From Spirochaetaceae bacterium (GTDB lineage Bacteria; Spirochaetota; Spirochaetia; Treponematales; Breznakiellaceae), in assembly GCA_031269165.1 (NCBI GenBank), contig JAISZQ010000015.1:1-9983 (forward strand): a stretch of DNA of 9,983 bases, in the 5' to 3' direction. Of the stretch, positions 1 to 5,819 are shown piece by piece. How positions within the stretch are numbered: the first letter of the stretch is position 1; each line of letters starts with the position of its first letter. Below the pieces are notes generated by a model. It saw only the letters and a list, made by a program, of their open reading frames with translations. It was not told where the DNA came from and ran no database searches. Made by a program: the position numbers and the translations under genes.

Positions 1-3
1 AAG

Positions 4-88
4 GTCCGCGGATTGCGCCAAATGGCGATGCGGATTAACACGGATCGAGCGGGGTATAATCCGTGAAAATCCGCGTCAATCCGCGGAC
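4..88. repeat. Long imperfect palindrome, GATTGCGCC-type dispersed repeat
   Basis: The ends are perfect 12-bp inverted repeats: GTCCGCGGATTG at 4-15 and CAATCCGCGGAC at 77-88. A second nested pair, GCGGATTAACACGGAT against ATCCGTGAAAATCCGC, matches at 14 of 16 positions, so nearly the whole unit folds on itself. Its core GATTGCGCC-NN-ATGGCGATGC recurs at 6104-6142, and a copy is split by the element at 5426-5757. No gene is visible in 1-199. The function is unknown; it behaves like a REP/ERIC-style intergenic repeat. Confidence 0.75.
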
Positions 89-90
89 AA

Positions 91-177
91 AATTCTTAAG
101 TTGTTGACAATGGAAAGCCTTCCCCCTCGCTACGGCCAGCTCAAACCATTGCGGGGTTGAGGTTTTGAAACAGCCTC
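91..177 (-). repeat. End fragment of the GAGGCTGTTCC terminal-inverted-repeat family
   Basis: Read on the minus strand from 177, this begins GAGGCTGTTTCAAAACC, the terminal sequence of the element family at 5426-5757 and 6427-6556. Positions 117-156 are identical over 40 bp to 5473-5512 inside the large element. Positions 96-109 are the reverse complement of 9889-9902 (14 of 14). Only one recognisable terminus is present, so this is a truncated or rearranged copy. It lies 22 bp past the modC stop codon. Confidence 0.65.
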
Positions 178-199
178 TCGTGATTGACTGCCGTCGTGT

Positions 200-1258
200 T
201 CAGCGGTCTCTGAGCAACAAAATACGTTCGGGCGGGACGCGGAGACGTTGCGGAATGGCGCGGCAGAGGTATTTGCTGAACTTCCACCAGATTTCTTGTT
301 GTTCGGATTCGTCCTTCGCGTCGGCGTTTGAAAACAAAATCATCTTTTCAAAGGGCTCGTCGTTTTCGAGGCGGACGTTGAGGCGGACCACATTTGTTTC
401 GTTTTCTCCGTTTTCGGGCAGGGTGAAGTCGTGGGCGCGGATGCCGATGTGGGTCACGGTATCGTCCACCGGACAGGCGGTTACGAGGCGCAATCCCCAC
501 GAGAGCGCGTAGACTGCGCGCTCGGACAGTTTCTTGACCGGAGAGATGTTCTTGCAGCCTGAGATCTCGGCAACGGACACGGTTTCGGGGCGGGCGAAGA
601 GGGCGGCGGTCTTGTCGTGCCGGATAACGCGGCCGTTTTCCATCACGGCGATTTCCCCGCAGAGTTTGTACGCCTCGTCTCGGGAATGGGTCACGAGGAT
701 CGCGTCGGGGAAGGAACGGAGGAGGCCGACAAACTCGGTCTGCATCTTTTCGCGCAACTCGGCGTCGAGGGCGGAAAAGGGCTCGTCCAAGAGGATGAGT
801 TCCGGCTCGGTGATGAGGAGCCGGGCGAGCGCGCACCGTTGTTGTTGGCCGCCTGAGATCGCGTGCGGCAGCCGGTTTTCAAGGCCGGACAAAGAAAACC
901 GTTCGATTAAAGCGCGGGCCTTTTCCTTTTTTTCCGCTTTACTGCCGCTCGCCGGGGCGGTGATGTTTTGGAAGACCGTCATGCGGGGAAAGAGCGCGTA
1001 GTTCTGAAAGAGGTAGCCGACTTTTCGTCGCTGGGGCGGGACGTTTATCTTCGCCGCCGAGTCGAACAAGACGCGGTTGTTCACGACGATGATCCCCTCG
1101 TCCGGGGTTTCCAGCCCCGCGATGCATTTGAGCGTCATGCTTTTGCCGGAACCCGACTTGCCGAGGATGCCGAGCGTCCCGCCATCGTCGCCGGTTTCAA
1201 ACGCGGTCTGGAGGGTGAACGCGGCGGAGAGTTTTTTCTTGAGGGCGACCCGGATCAC
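200..1258 (-). CDS. modC: Molybdate ABC transporter ATP-binding protein ModC
   Basis: This is the ATPase subunit that would power molybdate (or tungstate) import together with ModB at the cytoplasmic membrane. The 352-aa product equals the usual ModC length. It has a Walker A motif GKSGSGKS (residues 33-40), a Q-loop (GYLFQNYALFP, Gln85), the ABC signature SGGQQQR (135-141), Walker B LILLDEP (154-160) and an H-loop His at 191. The remaining roughly 120 residues would hold the regulatory MOP/TOBE-like domain, although that part diverges. The start is GTG at 1258, with AGGAAG 5 nt upstream and an in-frame stop shortly before it, so no earlier start is possible. The call as ModC rather than another CUT-like ATPase rests on the adjacent modB. 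A 270-bp repeat-derived gap separates it from modB, which is unusual because these genes normally abut or overlap. Confidence 0.88.
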   Translation of the reverse strand: MIRVALKKKLSAAFTLQTAFETGDDGGTLGILGKSGSGKSMTLKCIAGLETPDEGIIVVNNRVLFDSAAKINVPPQRRKVGYLFQNYALFPRMTVFQNITAPASGSKAEKKEKARALIERFSLSGLENRLPHAISGGQQQRCALARLLITEPELILLDEPFSALDAELREKMQTEFVGLLRSFPDAILVTHSRDEAYKLCGEIAVMENGRVIRHDKTAALFARPETVSVAEISGCKNISPVKKLSERAVYALSWGLRLVTACPVDDTVTHIGIRAHDFTLPENGENETNVVRLNVRLENDEPFEKMILFSNADAKDESEQQEIWWKFSKYLCRAIPQRLRVPPERILLLRDR

Positions 1259-1268
1259 TTTTTCTTCC

Positions 1269-1532
1269 TCATTTCATTTCCTTTTGGCAAGGCATTTGGT
1301 AAGGCCCGAAACGGGGTGTCCTCGCCGCCGTGATTGTGGGGAATGTTGCGGGGGCGTTGCGGACGCAAACCGTCGCTTGCGCTTTGGGTTTGCTTCTGGA
1401 GTTTCGGGCATGGCTTCGCCCTGCTTCTCCGAAACTCCACATAAATGGTATAGGACTGGAGCGAGGGGGCGGCAAGTTGCCGCGACTTCCCTCCACCCCT
1501 TTTTTATAGAGACGCACGGGTTGCTCTTTCAT
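1269..1532 (-). CDS. Possible 87-aa repeat-derived ORF bridging modB and modC
   Basis: I do not recognise this protein. The frame opens at an ATG that overlaps the modB stop codon (ATGA), preceded by GGGAG 5-6 nt upstream. It stays open for 87 codons through the hairpin repeat and stops 10 nt before the modC GTG. The predicted product is basic and rich in Pro, Arg and Ser, with no visible domain or membrane segment. It may be a real translational bridge that keeps modB and modC coupled, or simply a frame left open when a repeat landed at the junction. The second seems more likely, since the composition looks like translated repeat. Confidence 0.22.
   Translation of the reverse strand: MKEQPVRLYKKGVEGSRGNLPPPRSSPIPFMWSFGEAGRSHARNSRSKPKAQATVCVRNAPATFPTITAARTPRFGPYQMPCQKEMK
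1397..1439. repeat. Strong hairpin in the modB-modC gap
   Basis: The arms TGGAGTTTCGG (1397-1407) and CCGAAACTCCA (1429-1439) are perfect 11-bp inverted repeats, and the 21-nt interior can pair further (GCAtGGC with GCCcTGC). No T-run follows on either strand, so it is not a typical intrinsic terminator. In the same gap, 1447-1490 holds a segment like 2256-2275 read in reverse (ACTGGAGCGAGGGGG versus ACTGGAACGAGGGGG) and a GCGGCAAGTTGCCGC palindrome. The gap is therefore repeat-derived. A separate 8-bp pair at 1513-1520 and 1540-1547 spans the modB stop. Confidence 0.6.
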
Positions 1533-2200
1533 TTTTTCTCCCGTGCGGTGAAATAGTGCATCAGCGCGACGATGCAGAACGAAAAAATCACCATGATGAG
1601 CACGTAGCGGTAACCCGCGTCCATGTCGCCGCCCGCCACCGCCGAGTAGATCGCCAGCGGCATCGTGCGGGTTTTCCCCGCGATGTTCCCCGCGATCATC
1701 GCCGTTGCCCCGAACTCGCCCATGCCCCGCGCAAAGGCCAGAATCGCCCCGGACGCGATGCCGGGAAGGGCGGTCGGCAGCGTGACGGTGAAAAAAATCT
1801 TCGCCTCGCTCATGCCCAGCGTCCGTCCCGCGAAAAGCAGGTTCCGGTCCACCTGGGAAAGCGCCCCCAACGACGAGCGGTACATCAGCGGGAACGAGAT
1901 TGCCACCGCCGCGAGGACGGTCGCGCTCCACGAAAACGCGATCTTGTACGCGAACACGTCGATGAAGAACCTCCCCACCGGGCCGCGCGCGCCGAAGATG
2001 TACAACAAGAAAAAGCCCGCCACGGTCGGCGGCAACACGAGCGGTAGCGTGAGCAGCGCGTCCACCACGATTTTCACGTAGCGGTTTCTGATGTCCGACA
2101 CCGCCTTTGCCGCGAAGAGTCCCAAGAAAAAGGTGACGCAGATCGCGGCGGAAGCGGTGCGGATCGATATAAGAATGGGCGACGAATCTATGTCGGTCAT
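1529..2200 (-). CDS. modB: Molybdate ABC transporter permease ModB
   Basis: This is an inner-membrane permease of the molybdate/sulfate type. Its 223 aa match the usual ModB length (about 220-230). Hydrophobic segments lie near residues 9-31, 43-70, 88-106, 145-158 and 197-216. The cytoplasmic EAA-type loop that docks on the ATPase is at about 121-148 (AGRTLGMSEAKIFFTVTLP). The block around 161-191 (GEFGATAMIAGNIAGKT, then MPLAIYSAVAGGD) is highly characteristic of ModB. The start is the ATG at 2200; GGAG lies 11 nt upstream, farther than usual, so the ribosome site is weak. The start overlaps the stop of an upstream repeat-derived frame. The partner modC lies downstream, but modA, normally directly upstream, is missing and its place is taken by repeat sequence and the BrnT/BrnA genes. 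Confidence 0.92.
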   Translation of the reverse strand: MTDIDSSPILISIRTASAAICVTFFLGLFAAKAVSDIRNRYVKIVVDALLTLPLVLPPTVAGFFLLYIFGARGPVGRFFIDVFAYKIAFSWSATVLAAVAISFPLMYRSSLGALSQVDRNLLFAGRTLGMSEAKIFFTVTLPTALPGIASGAILAFARGMGEFGATAMIAGNIAGKTRTMPLAIYSAVAGGDMDAGYRYVLIMVIFSFCIVALMHYFTAREKK

Positions 2201-2412
2201 TTTTCTGTGTGCTCCACGCTATTACCCGTTCCAAGCGGATTATGCGGGTGAAAGCCTCCCCCTCGTTCCAGTCTACGCTTACCCCGCAAGCACGTCCTCC
2301 ACGACCTCCAATCTGCGGGGGTCAAACCCCCGAAGGCATCCTGAGGGATGCCCCGCCTCCGAATCTCGGCGGAAGATTGCATCCTGCGGACTGGAACAGC
2401 CTCCAATATCAT
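2197..2412 (-). CDS. Possible 71-aa repeat-derived ORF between brnA and modB
   Basis: I do not recognise this product. The ATG lies one base after the brnA stop codon, and the stop codon overlaps the modB start (ATGA). The frame passes through the repeat at 2256-2403. It is Arg- and Gly-rich with no visible domain. The last 15-20 codons lie outside the repeat and could in principle be the tail of a lost upstream gene such as modA, but I see no ModA-like motif. It is most likely a fortuitous open frame, recorded because the junctions on both sides are so tight. Confidence 0.18.
   Translation of the reverse strand: MILEAVPVRRMQSSAEIRRRGIPQDAFGGLTPADWRSWRTCLRGKRRLERGGGFHPHNPLGTGNSVEHTEK
2256..2403 (-). 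repeat. Copy of the GAGGCTGTTCC repeat family upstream of modB
   Basis: On the minus strand the copy starts at 2403 with GAGGCTGTTCCAGTCCGC. The opposite end carries the inverted core GTTCCAGTC (2265-2273). A stretch reading TCCGCCGAGATTCGGAGGCG matches the equivalent part of the element at 5426-5757 (TCCGCCGGGATTCGGGGGCG). It contains two small hairpins: GGGGG/CCCCC at 2317-2331, and GGCATCC/GGATGCC at 2335-2352 with a 4-nt loop. It begins 10 bp after the brnA stop codon. It is a degenerate, shortened relative rather than a full element. Confidence 0.6.
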
Positions 2413-2413
2413 T

Positions 2414-2623
2414 TTATTTCCATGCTATATTTATTTTTTTGGCATGTGCGGCGCAATCCGACAGATAGAGATTTATCAAATTTTGATAGGCTATTCCCGT
2501 TTCTTGCGCCTGCTTTTTGAAAAAATCTATGGTATTCACATCAATCCGCAGGGAAATTTGTTTCCGTAATCTTTTGAGATACGGATTCGGTTTCGCGTCT
2601 GAAAAATCATATTCTTTTCTCAT
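2414..2623 (-). CDS. brnA: BrnA-family antitoxin
   Basis: This is the antitoxin of a type II toxin-antitoxin pair. In the known family, BrnA binds and neutralises the BrnT RNase and autorepresses the operon through a ribbon-helix-helix DNA-binding fold. The 69-aa product opens MRKEYDFSDAKPNPYLKRL, the typical BrnA start. A short beta strand (KQISLRI, about 21-27) is followed by two helices (TIDFFKKQAQETG and YQNLINLYLSDCA), as expected for RHH. I chose the ATG at 2623 rather than the in-frame ATG at 2653: it lies just past the brnT stop, has a GGGGG ribosome-binding run at suitable distance, and gives the family's usual N-terminus, whereas 2653 has no such site. Base composition is AT-richer than modBC or the lyase operon, consistent with separate acquisition. 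Confidence 0.9.
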   Translation of the reverse strand: MRKEYDFSDAKPNPYLKRLRKQISLRIDVNTIDFFKKQAQETGIAYQNLINLYLSDCAAHAKKINIAWK

Positions 2624-2624
2624 C

Positions 2625-2903
2625 TTATATACCCCCATATCCTTTCGTTTCATTTTTCGTTGCTTTTCGGGCTGTTATTATCCTTATTGTTTCGTCATGG
2701 TCTTTATAACAATGACATACAACCAATAAGTTCAATAATGCGCTTATACCTAAAATGATAAACCTGTCTTCCTCGCTGGAATGATCAGGATCGTGTATGA
2801 TCTTCCCGTTTGGGTCATAAAACACCGTCTCGGCCTCCTGAAACGCGATCTTGTGTTTCTTTATGTTTTCCTGGTTCTTGTTTTCATCCCAGATGATTTC
2901 CAT
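2625..2903 (-). CDS. brnT: BrnT-family ribonuclease toxin
   Basis: This is the toxin of the pair; in the studied family BrnT is a small RelE-fold RNase that blocks translation until BrnA sequesters it. The 92-aa product is the family's usual size and shows its landmarks in order: WDENKNQENIKKHKIAF at 5-21, EAETVFYD (23-30), EEDRFIILG (44-52), the hydrophobic strand LLVVCH (59-64) and the C-terminal RIITARKATKNE (74-85) followed by YG. The toxin comes first and the antitoxin second, the normal BrnTA order. The ATG at 2903 has no Shine-Dalgarno sequence, and a promoter -10 box ends only 6 nt upstream, so the message is probably leaderless. The final codons overlap the longer, rejected brnA start. 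Confidence 0.92.
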   Translation of the reverse strand: MEIIWDENKNQENIKKHKIAFQEAETVFYDPNGKIIHDPDHSSEEDRFIILGISALLNLLVVCHCYKDHDETIRIITARKATKNETKGYGGI

Positions 2904-2909
2904 ACATAC

Positions 2910-2939
2910 AGTATAATGATATTTTCATTATTTTGTCAA
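2910..2939 (-). promoter_or_regulatory. brnTA promoter overlapping the upstream stop codon
   Basis: On the minus strand TTGACA (2939-2934) is a perfect -35 hexamer, followed by an 18-bp spacer and TATACT (2915-2910). The TGA stop codon of the ttcA-like gene (2938-2936) lies inside the -35 box. The -10 box ends 6 nt before the brnT ATG, so transcription would begin at about the start codon. An ATAC-N5-GTAT inverted repeat straddles the -10 and the start, a plausible site for autorepression by BrnA. That last point is inference. Confidence 0.7.
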
Positions 2940-3661
2940 TACGTATCAGCGAGAACCGCCGCGAGCATACGGCGTTTTTCCGCGCCGTTCGCGGTAAAGG
3001 CGGCAAGGCGGGCGCGATAGTCCCGGCGTTTGGAGTTGATCCCGTAGGGACAGGTGCAGGCGGCTTTCAAGATGTCGTTTTCGGCGGCGGCGGCGATCAC
3101 GTGGCGTTCTTCGACGAGGGCGAGCGGGCGGATGAGGGCGACGGGGTATTTGCGGTAGCGGAGGAGGGGCGGCATGGTTTCCAGAACGCCTTTGCCGCAC
3201 ATATTCATGAAAAAGGTTTCGAGGATGTCGTCGGCGTGGTGGCCGAGCGCGATTTTGGTAAAGCCGTGTTCCATCGCGTAACGGAGCAGTTCCGTCCGCC
3301 GCTGGGTCGAACACCAGTAGCAGTTCATCTTCCGGCCCGGCTTCAGCCGCCCGATGACCGGCACGGCGAGGTCGGTAAACGGGATGCCCCATTCGGCAAG
3401 CCGCCCGCTTAACACACTCTTCTTGCAACAAGCGCAAAAATCGCTGGATATGTGGAGGGCGGCAAGCGTGTAGTCCCGTTTCAGGGCGGGCCGGATGGTG
3501 GCGAGCGTCATCGCCATCACGGTGGAATCTTTGCCGCCGGATGCCGCGATGAGAACCCGGTCGCCGTCTTCGATCAGGTTAAAATCGAAGACGGCTTTGG
3601 TGACGAGTTTAGAAACGATGCGAGTCGCCGTACACGTGTTGCGTAAGAACCGGTTCGCCAC
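2936..3661 (-). CDS. ttcA: TtcA-family PP-loop tRNA thiolation protein
   Basis: This is an ATP-pyrophosphatase of the TtcA group. In its characterised members it adenylates C32 of tRNA and replaces the oxygen with sulfur, using a [4Fe-4S] cluster. The 241-aa product carries the PP-loop SGGKDS (41-46), a CxxC pair at Cys114/Cys117 (NCYWCSTQRR), the block IALGHHADDILET (137-149) and late cysteines Cys202/Cys204 (ACTCPYGINSKRRDYR). This is the pattern expected for cluster ligands plus a catalytic Cys. An extra CACC lies at 76-79. It is shorter than E. coli TtcA (about 310 aa), mainly at both ends, so it may be a subfamily with a different target. The start is GTG at 3661, 16 nt after the dpaL stop, with only a modest AGG upstream. 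It is probably the last gene of the ridA operon. Confidence 0.8.
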   Translation of the reverse strand: MANRFLRNTCTATRIVSKLVTKAVFDFNLIEDGDRVLIAASGGKDSTVMAMTLATIRPALKRDYTLAALHISSDFCACCKKSVLSGRLAEWGIPFTDLAVPVIGRLKPGRKMNCYWCSTQRRTELLRYAMEHGFTKIALGHHADDILETFFMNMCGKGVLETMPPLLRYRKYPVALIRPLALVEERHVIAAAAENDILKAACTCPYGINSKRRDYRARLAAFTANGAEKRRMLAAVLADTY

Positions 3662-3677
3662 AATCGTCTTGCCTGCG

Positions 3678-4904
3678 TTACCGGACGGGGAACTCGCCGT
3701 CCCACACGATGCTCCGGTAGCGGGCGGGGTCGGTGTCGCCCTCGGTGGAAAACGCGAGGATCACCGATTCCGCATTGAGTCCCAGCGCGTCTTTCAAGTC
3801 CCCGTAATCGGCATCGTCCAGCGCGGTTACGGCAAGCCCCGTCGGCACCGCCCCCGATTCGCCTGAAATCACCTGCCGGTCCACCGCCGCGTTTTCGCCG
3901 CGTAACGGGTTTCCCAAAATCCGCATCCCCCGCGCCGCCACCCAGTCTGGTGCCGACACGAAGAAGGCCGTCTTGTTCCGCAGGATCTCCCACGAGATCG
4001 TGTTCGCCTCGCCGCAGGCAAGACCGGCCATGATCGTGTCTAGGTCGCCTCGCACGGCGGTGAGTTTCCCGGCCACTGCGGAACGGTAGAGGCAGTCCGC
4101 CGCGCTCGCCTCGATGACGGTCGTTACCGGGCAGTTATCGGCAAACACGTTGGCAAAGAAGCCCTGCACGGAACCCGCGAGACTCCCGACACCCGCTTGT
4201 ACAAAGATGTGCGTGGGCCGATCGATTCCGGCGGCGCGAAGCTGGGAGAGTGCCTCGAACGACATCGTGCCGTACCCCTGCATGATCCACGCCGGGATTT
4301 TCTCGTAACCGGCCCACGCCGTGTCCTGCACCATCACGCCGTTTGGGTCTTTTTCCGCTTTCTCGTTGGCAAGCCGCACCGCGTCGTCGTAATTCAGGTC
4401 GGTGATCGAAGCGTCCGCCCCTTCCTTGCGAATGTTGGCCAGCCGTGTCGCCGACGACCCCTTGGGCATCAGCACCACCGACTTTTGCCTGAGGCGGTTT
4501 GCCGCCCACGCGACGCCGCGCCCGTGGTTCCCGTCTGTCGCCGTGTAAAACGTGATGTCGCCCAACTTCTTCTTCGTCTCGTCCGACGTGAGAGCGGCGT
4601 AATCCAGCGTCCCAATGTCGAGCCCAAGCCGTTCCGCGATAAACCGCGCGATGGCGTAGGACCCGCCCAGCACCTTGAAGGCGTTGAGGCCGAACCGATA
4701 GGACTCGTCCTTCACAAAAAAACGCTTCACCCCAAGACGGGCGGCCAAGTTGTCCAGCGGCACGAGCGGCGTTTCCGTATACTGCGGAAAACTCTGGTGA
4801 AACCGATGCGCCTTCCGCATCTCGTCCTCGGTCATCAACGCCATCTGCTTCGCGCAATCCGTCTTAGGCGGCGTGTTCTTATACCACTTCATTTTTTCTC
4901 TCAT
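3678..4904 (-). CDS. dpaL: Diaminopropionate ammonia-lyase (PLP enzyme)
   Basis: This cytoplasmic fold-type II PLP enzyme converts 2,3-diaminopropionate to pyruvate and two ammonia through an aminoacrylate intermediate (also called YgeX). The 408-aa product matches family length. The PLP lysine is Lys77 in KDESYRFGLNAFK. TATDGNHGRG (121-130) carries Asp124, and MVQDTAWAGYEKIP carries Asp194; these correspond to the E. coli catalytic aspartates 120 and 189. The phosphate-binding loop is QAGVGSLAG (236-244). MAGLACGEANTISWEILRN, NPLRGEN, SGESGAVPTG and AFSTEGDTDP are also family signatures. I chose the ATG at 4904, 10 nt after the ridA stop with AAGGAG about 6 nt upstream; a second ATG at 4892 is possible. 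The upstream frame to 4967 is unlikely because it overlaps ridA. The gene sits between ridA and the ttcA-like gene. Confidence 0.95.
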   Translation of the reverse strand: MREKMKWYKNTPPKTDCAKQMALMTEDEMRKAHRFHQSFPQYTETPLVPLDNLAARLGVKRFFVKDESYRFGLNAFKVLGGSYAIARFIAERLGLDIGTLDYAALTSDETKKKLGDITFYTATDGNHGRGVAWAANRLRQKSVVLMPKGSSATRLANIRKEGADASITDLNYDDAVRLANEKAEKDPNGVMVQDTAWAGYEKIPAWIMQGYGTMSFEALSQLRAAGIDRPTHIFVQAGVGSLAGSVQGFFANVFADNCPVTTVIEASAADCLYRSAVAGKLTAVRGDLDTIMAGLACGEANTISWEILRNKTAFFVSAPDWVAARGMRILGNPLRGENAAVDRQVISGESGAVPTGLAVTALDDADYGDLKDALGLNAESVILAFSTEGDTDPARYRSIVWDGEFPVR

Positions 4905-4914
4905 AACGGCTCCT

Positions 4915-5301
4915 TCATCTTTGCCGGCGATCCACCTCGGCAATCGCCTCGATCTCGCACAGCACACTCTTGGGGAGTTGCTTCACCGCGACGCAGGAAC
5001 GCGCCGGCTTGCCGGGGAAATGTTTCGCGTAAACCTCGTTAAATGCGGCAAAATCGGCCATATCGGCGAGAAAGCAGGTGGTCTTTATCACCTCGGCAAG
5101 ACTCGAACCGCCCGCCTCCAAAACCGCCTTGAGATTGGCGATGGCCCGTTCCGCCTGCTCGCCCACCGTCTGCCCGGAAACGTCGCCCGTCTCAGGGTCG
5201 AGCGGGATCTGCCCCGACGTAAAAAGAAAATTGCCAACGGTAAAGCCCTGCGAATAGGGCCCAATCGCCGCCGGCGCGGATGTCGTGTTTATCAACTTCA
5301 T
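4915..5301 (-). CDS. ridA: RidA/YjgF family enamine/imine deaminase
   Basis: RidA hydrolyses reactive enamines and imines such as 2-aminoacrylate to the keto acid and ammonia, protecting PLP enzymes. The 128-aa length is typical, as is the N-terminal block IGPYSQGFTVGNFLFTSGQI (13-32). The active-site Arg is Arg101 in PARSCVAVKQLPK, followed by EIEAIA (116-121); both fit the catalytically active RidA subgroup rather than an inactive paralogue. The ATG at 5301 has AAGGAG 5 nt upstream. It is the first gene of the operon and lies 10 nt ahead of dpaL, whose reaction passes through aminoacrylate. A dedicated detoxification role beside the lyase is therefore a strong inference, though not proven by sequence. 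Confidence 0.95.
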   Translation of the reverse strand: MKLINTTSAPAAIGPYSQGFTVGNFLFTSGQIPLDPETGDVSGQTVGEQAERAIANLKAVLEAGGSSLAEVIKTTCFLADMADFAAFNEVYAKHFPGKPARSCVAVKQLPKSVLCEIEAIAEVDRRQR

Positions 5302-5329
5302 GCTGACTCCTTATAATGGAATATAGTTA

Positions 5330-5358
5330 AGCATAACGCTAAAATATCGTATCGTCAA
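5330..5358 (-). promoter_or_regulatory. Sigma-70-type promoter of the ridA operon
   Basis: On the minus strand TTGACG (5358-5353) and TATGCT (5335-5330) are separated by 17 bp. Transcription would start near 5323, giving a leader of about 20 nt that includes the AAGGAG site. The -10 context TTATGCT is the same as in the promoter at 9815-9844. No operator-like palindrome is evident here. A short GGGG/CCCC inverted repeat lies just upstream (5359-5371). Confidence 0.7.
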
Positions 5359-5372
5359 GGGGTCAAGCCCCC

Positions 5373-5417
5373 TGTCAACAATGTAAGCAAAGGGAATATA
5401 AGAATGGTCCACAGATT
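5373..5417 (+). repeat. 45-bp direct repeat shared with 9889-9933
   Basis: This segment aligns without gaps to 9889-9933 at roughly 85% identity. The shared core includes TGTCAACAA, GGAATATAAGA and TGGTC. Here it leads into a GATTGCGCC-type repeat that is interrupted at 5425. It is not coding. Confidence 0.65.
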
Positions 5418-5425
5418 GCGCCTGA

Positions 5426-5757
5426 GAGCCTATTCAAAATCTCAGCAAAAGGGGGAATCGGCAAATTGCCTCGCCTTCCCCCTCGCTACGGCCAGCTCAA
5501 ACCATTGCGGGGGTATACCCCGCAATGGTTTGAGCCGTCCTCCGCTACCCCCTTCTACGGGGACAAAATCATGCGGTGCATGGTTTTGTGGGCGTACCCC
5601 AAGCGTCCACGGACGGACGCCCTACTGAAGCACACCGTAGGTGTGCCACGCCCCGGCCGGAAACCCGAAACAGGACGTGGAGGGTTGTAGGCCCGCCCCC
5701 GTAACGCCCCCGAATCCCGGCGGAGACTTGCGTCTCGCAGGGTTTTTGAACAGGCTC
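5426..5757. mobile_element. 332-bp MITE-like element with terminal inverted repeats
   Basis: The ends are imperfect 21-bp inverted repeats (17 of 21 identical): GAGCCTATTCAAAATCTCAG at the left, and the complement of GAGCCTGTTCAAAAACCCTG at the right (5737-5757). TGA occurs directly on both sides (5423-5425 and 5758-5760), consistent with a 3-bp target duplication. Joining the flanks rebuilds the GATTGCGCCTGATGG sequence found uninterrupted at 6114-6128. The element is too short for a transposase, and I see no credible protein in it. It contains a large hairpin at 5495-5535, and shares 40 identical bases with 117-156 and CAGCAAAAGGGGGAA with 9863-9877. It is best described as a non-autonomous element of unknown family. 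Confidence 0.65.
5495..5535. repeat. Large hairpin inside the MITE-like element
   Basis: GCTCAAACCATTGC (5495-5508) is perfectly complementary to GCAATGGTTTGAGC (5522-5535). The interior continues as a G-run, TATA, then a C-run, with one unpaired base. The left arm alone is present at 139-152, which suggests that copy suffered a deletion within the hairpin. Confidence 0.8.
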
Positions 5758-5819
5758 TGATGGTGCACCATATAGGGCGATCCAGATTACGCAGATTTAA
5801 GGGATAAGAGGCGGGGGTT

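Noticed and set aside
348..836. 162-codon frame inside modC
   Set aside because: Same-strand shadow of modC in a GC-rich region; the product is a run of Arg/Pro/His without domain features.
1556..2081. Plus-strand open frames opposite modB
   Set aside because: Antisense shadows of a clear ModB permease; composition and lack of ribosome sites argue against expression.
2201..2413. Molybdenum-cofactor riboswitch or modA remnant upstream of modB
   Set aside because: The sequence is explained by the repeat family and two small hairpins; no conserved riboswitch core or ModA motif was found by eye.
2624..2653. Longer brnA start at 2653
   Set aside because: No ribosome site, an overlap with brnT, and a non-family N-terminus; the ATG at 2623 gives the typical BrnA opening.
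4135..5042. Long open frames overlapping the lyase gene in other frames, on both strands
   Set aside because: They lie over a fully convincing PLP enzyme, have Arg/His-rich shadow composition and no recognisable motif.
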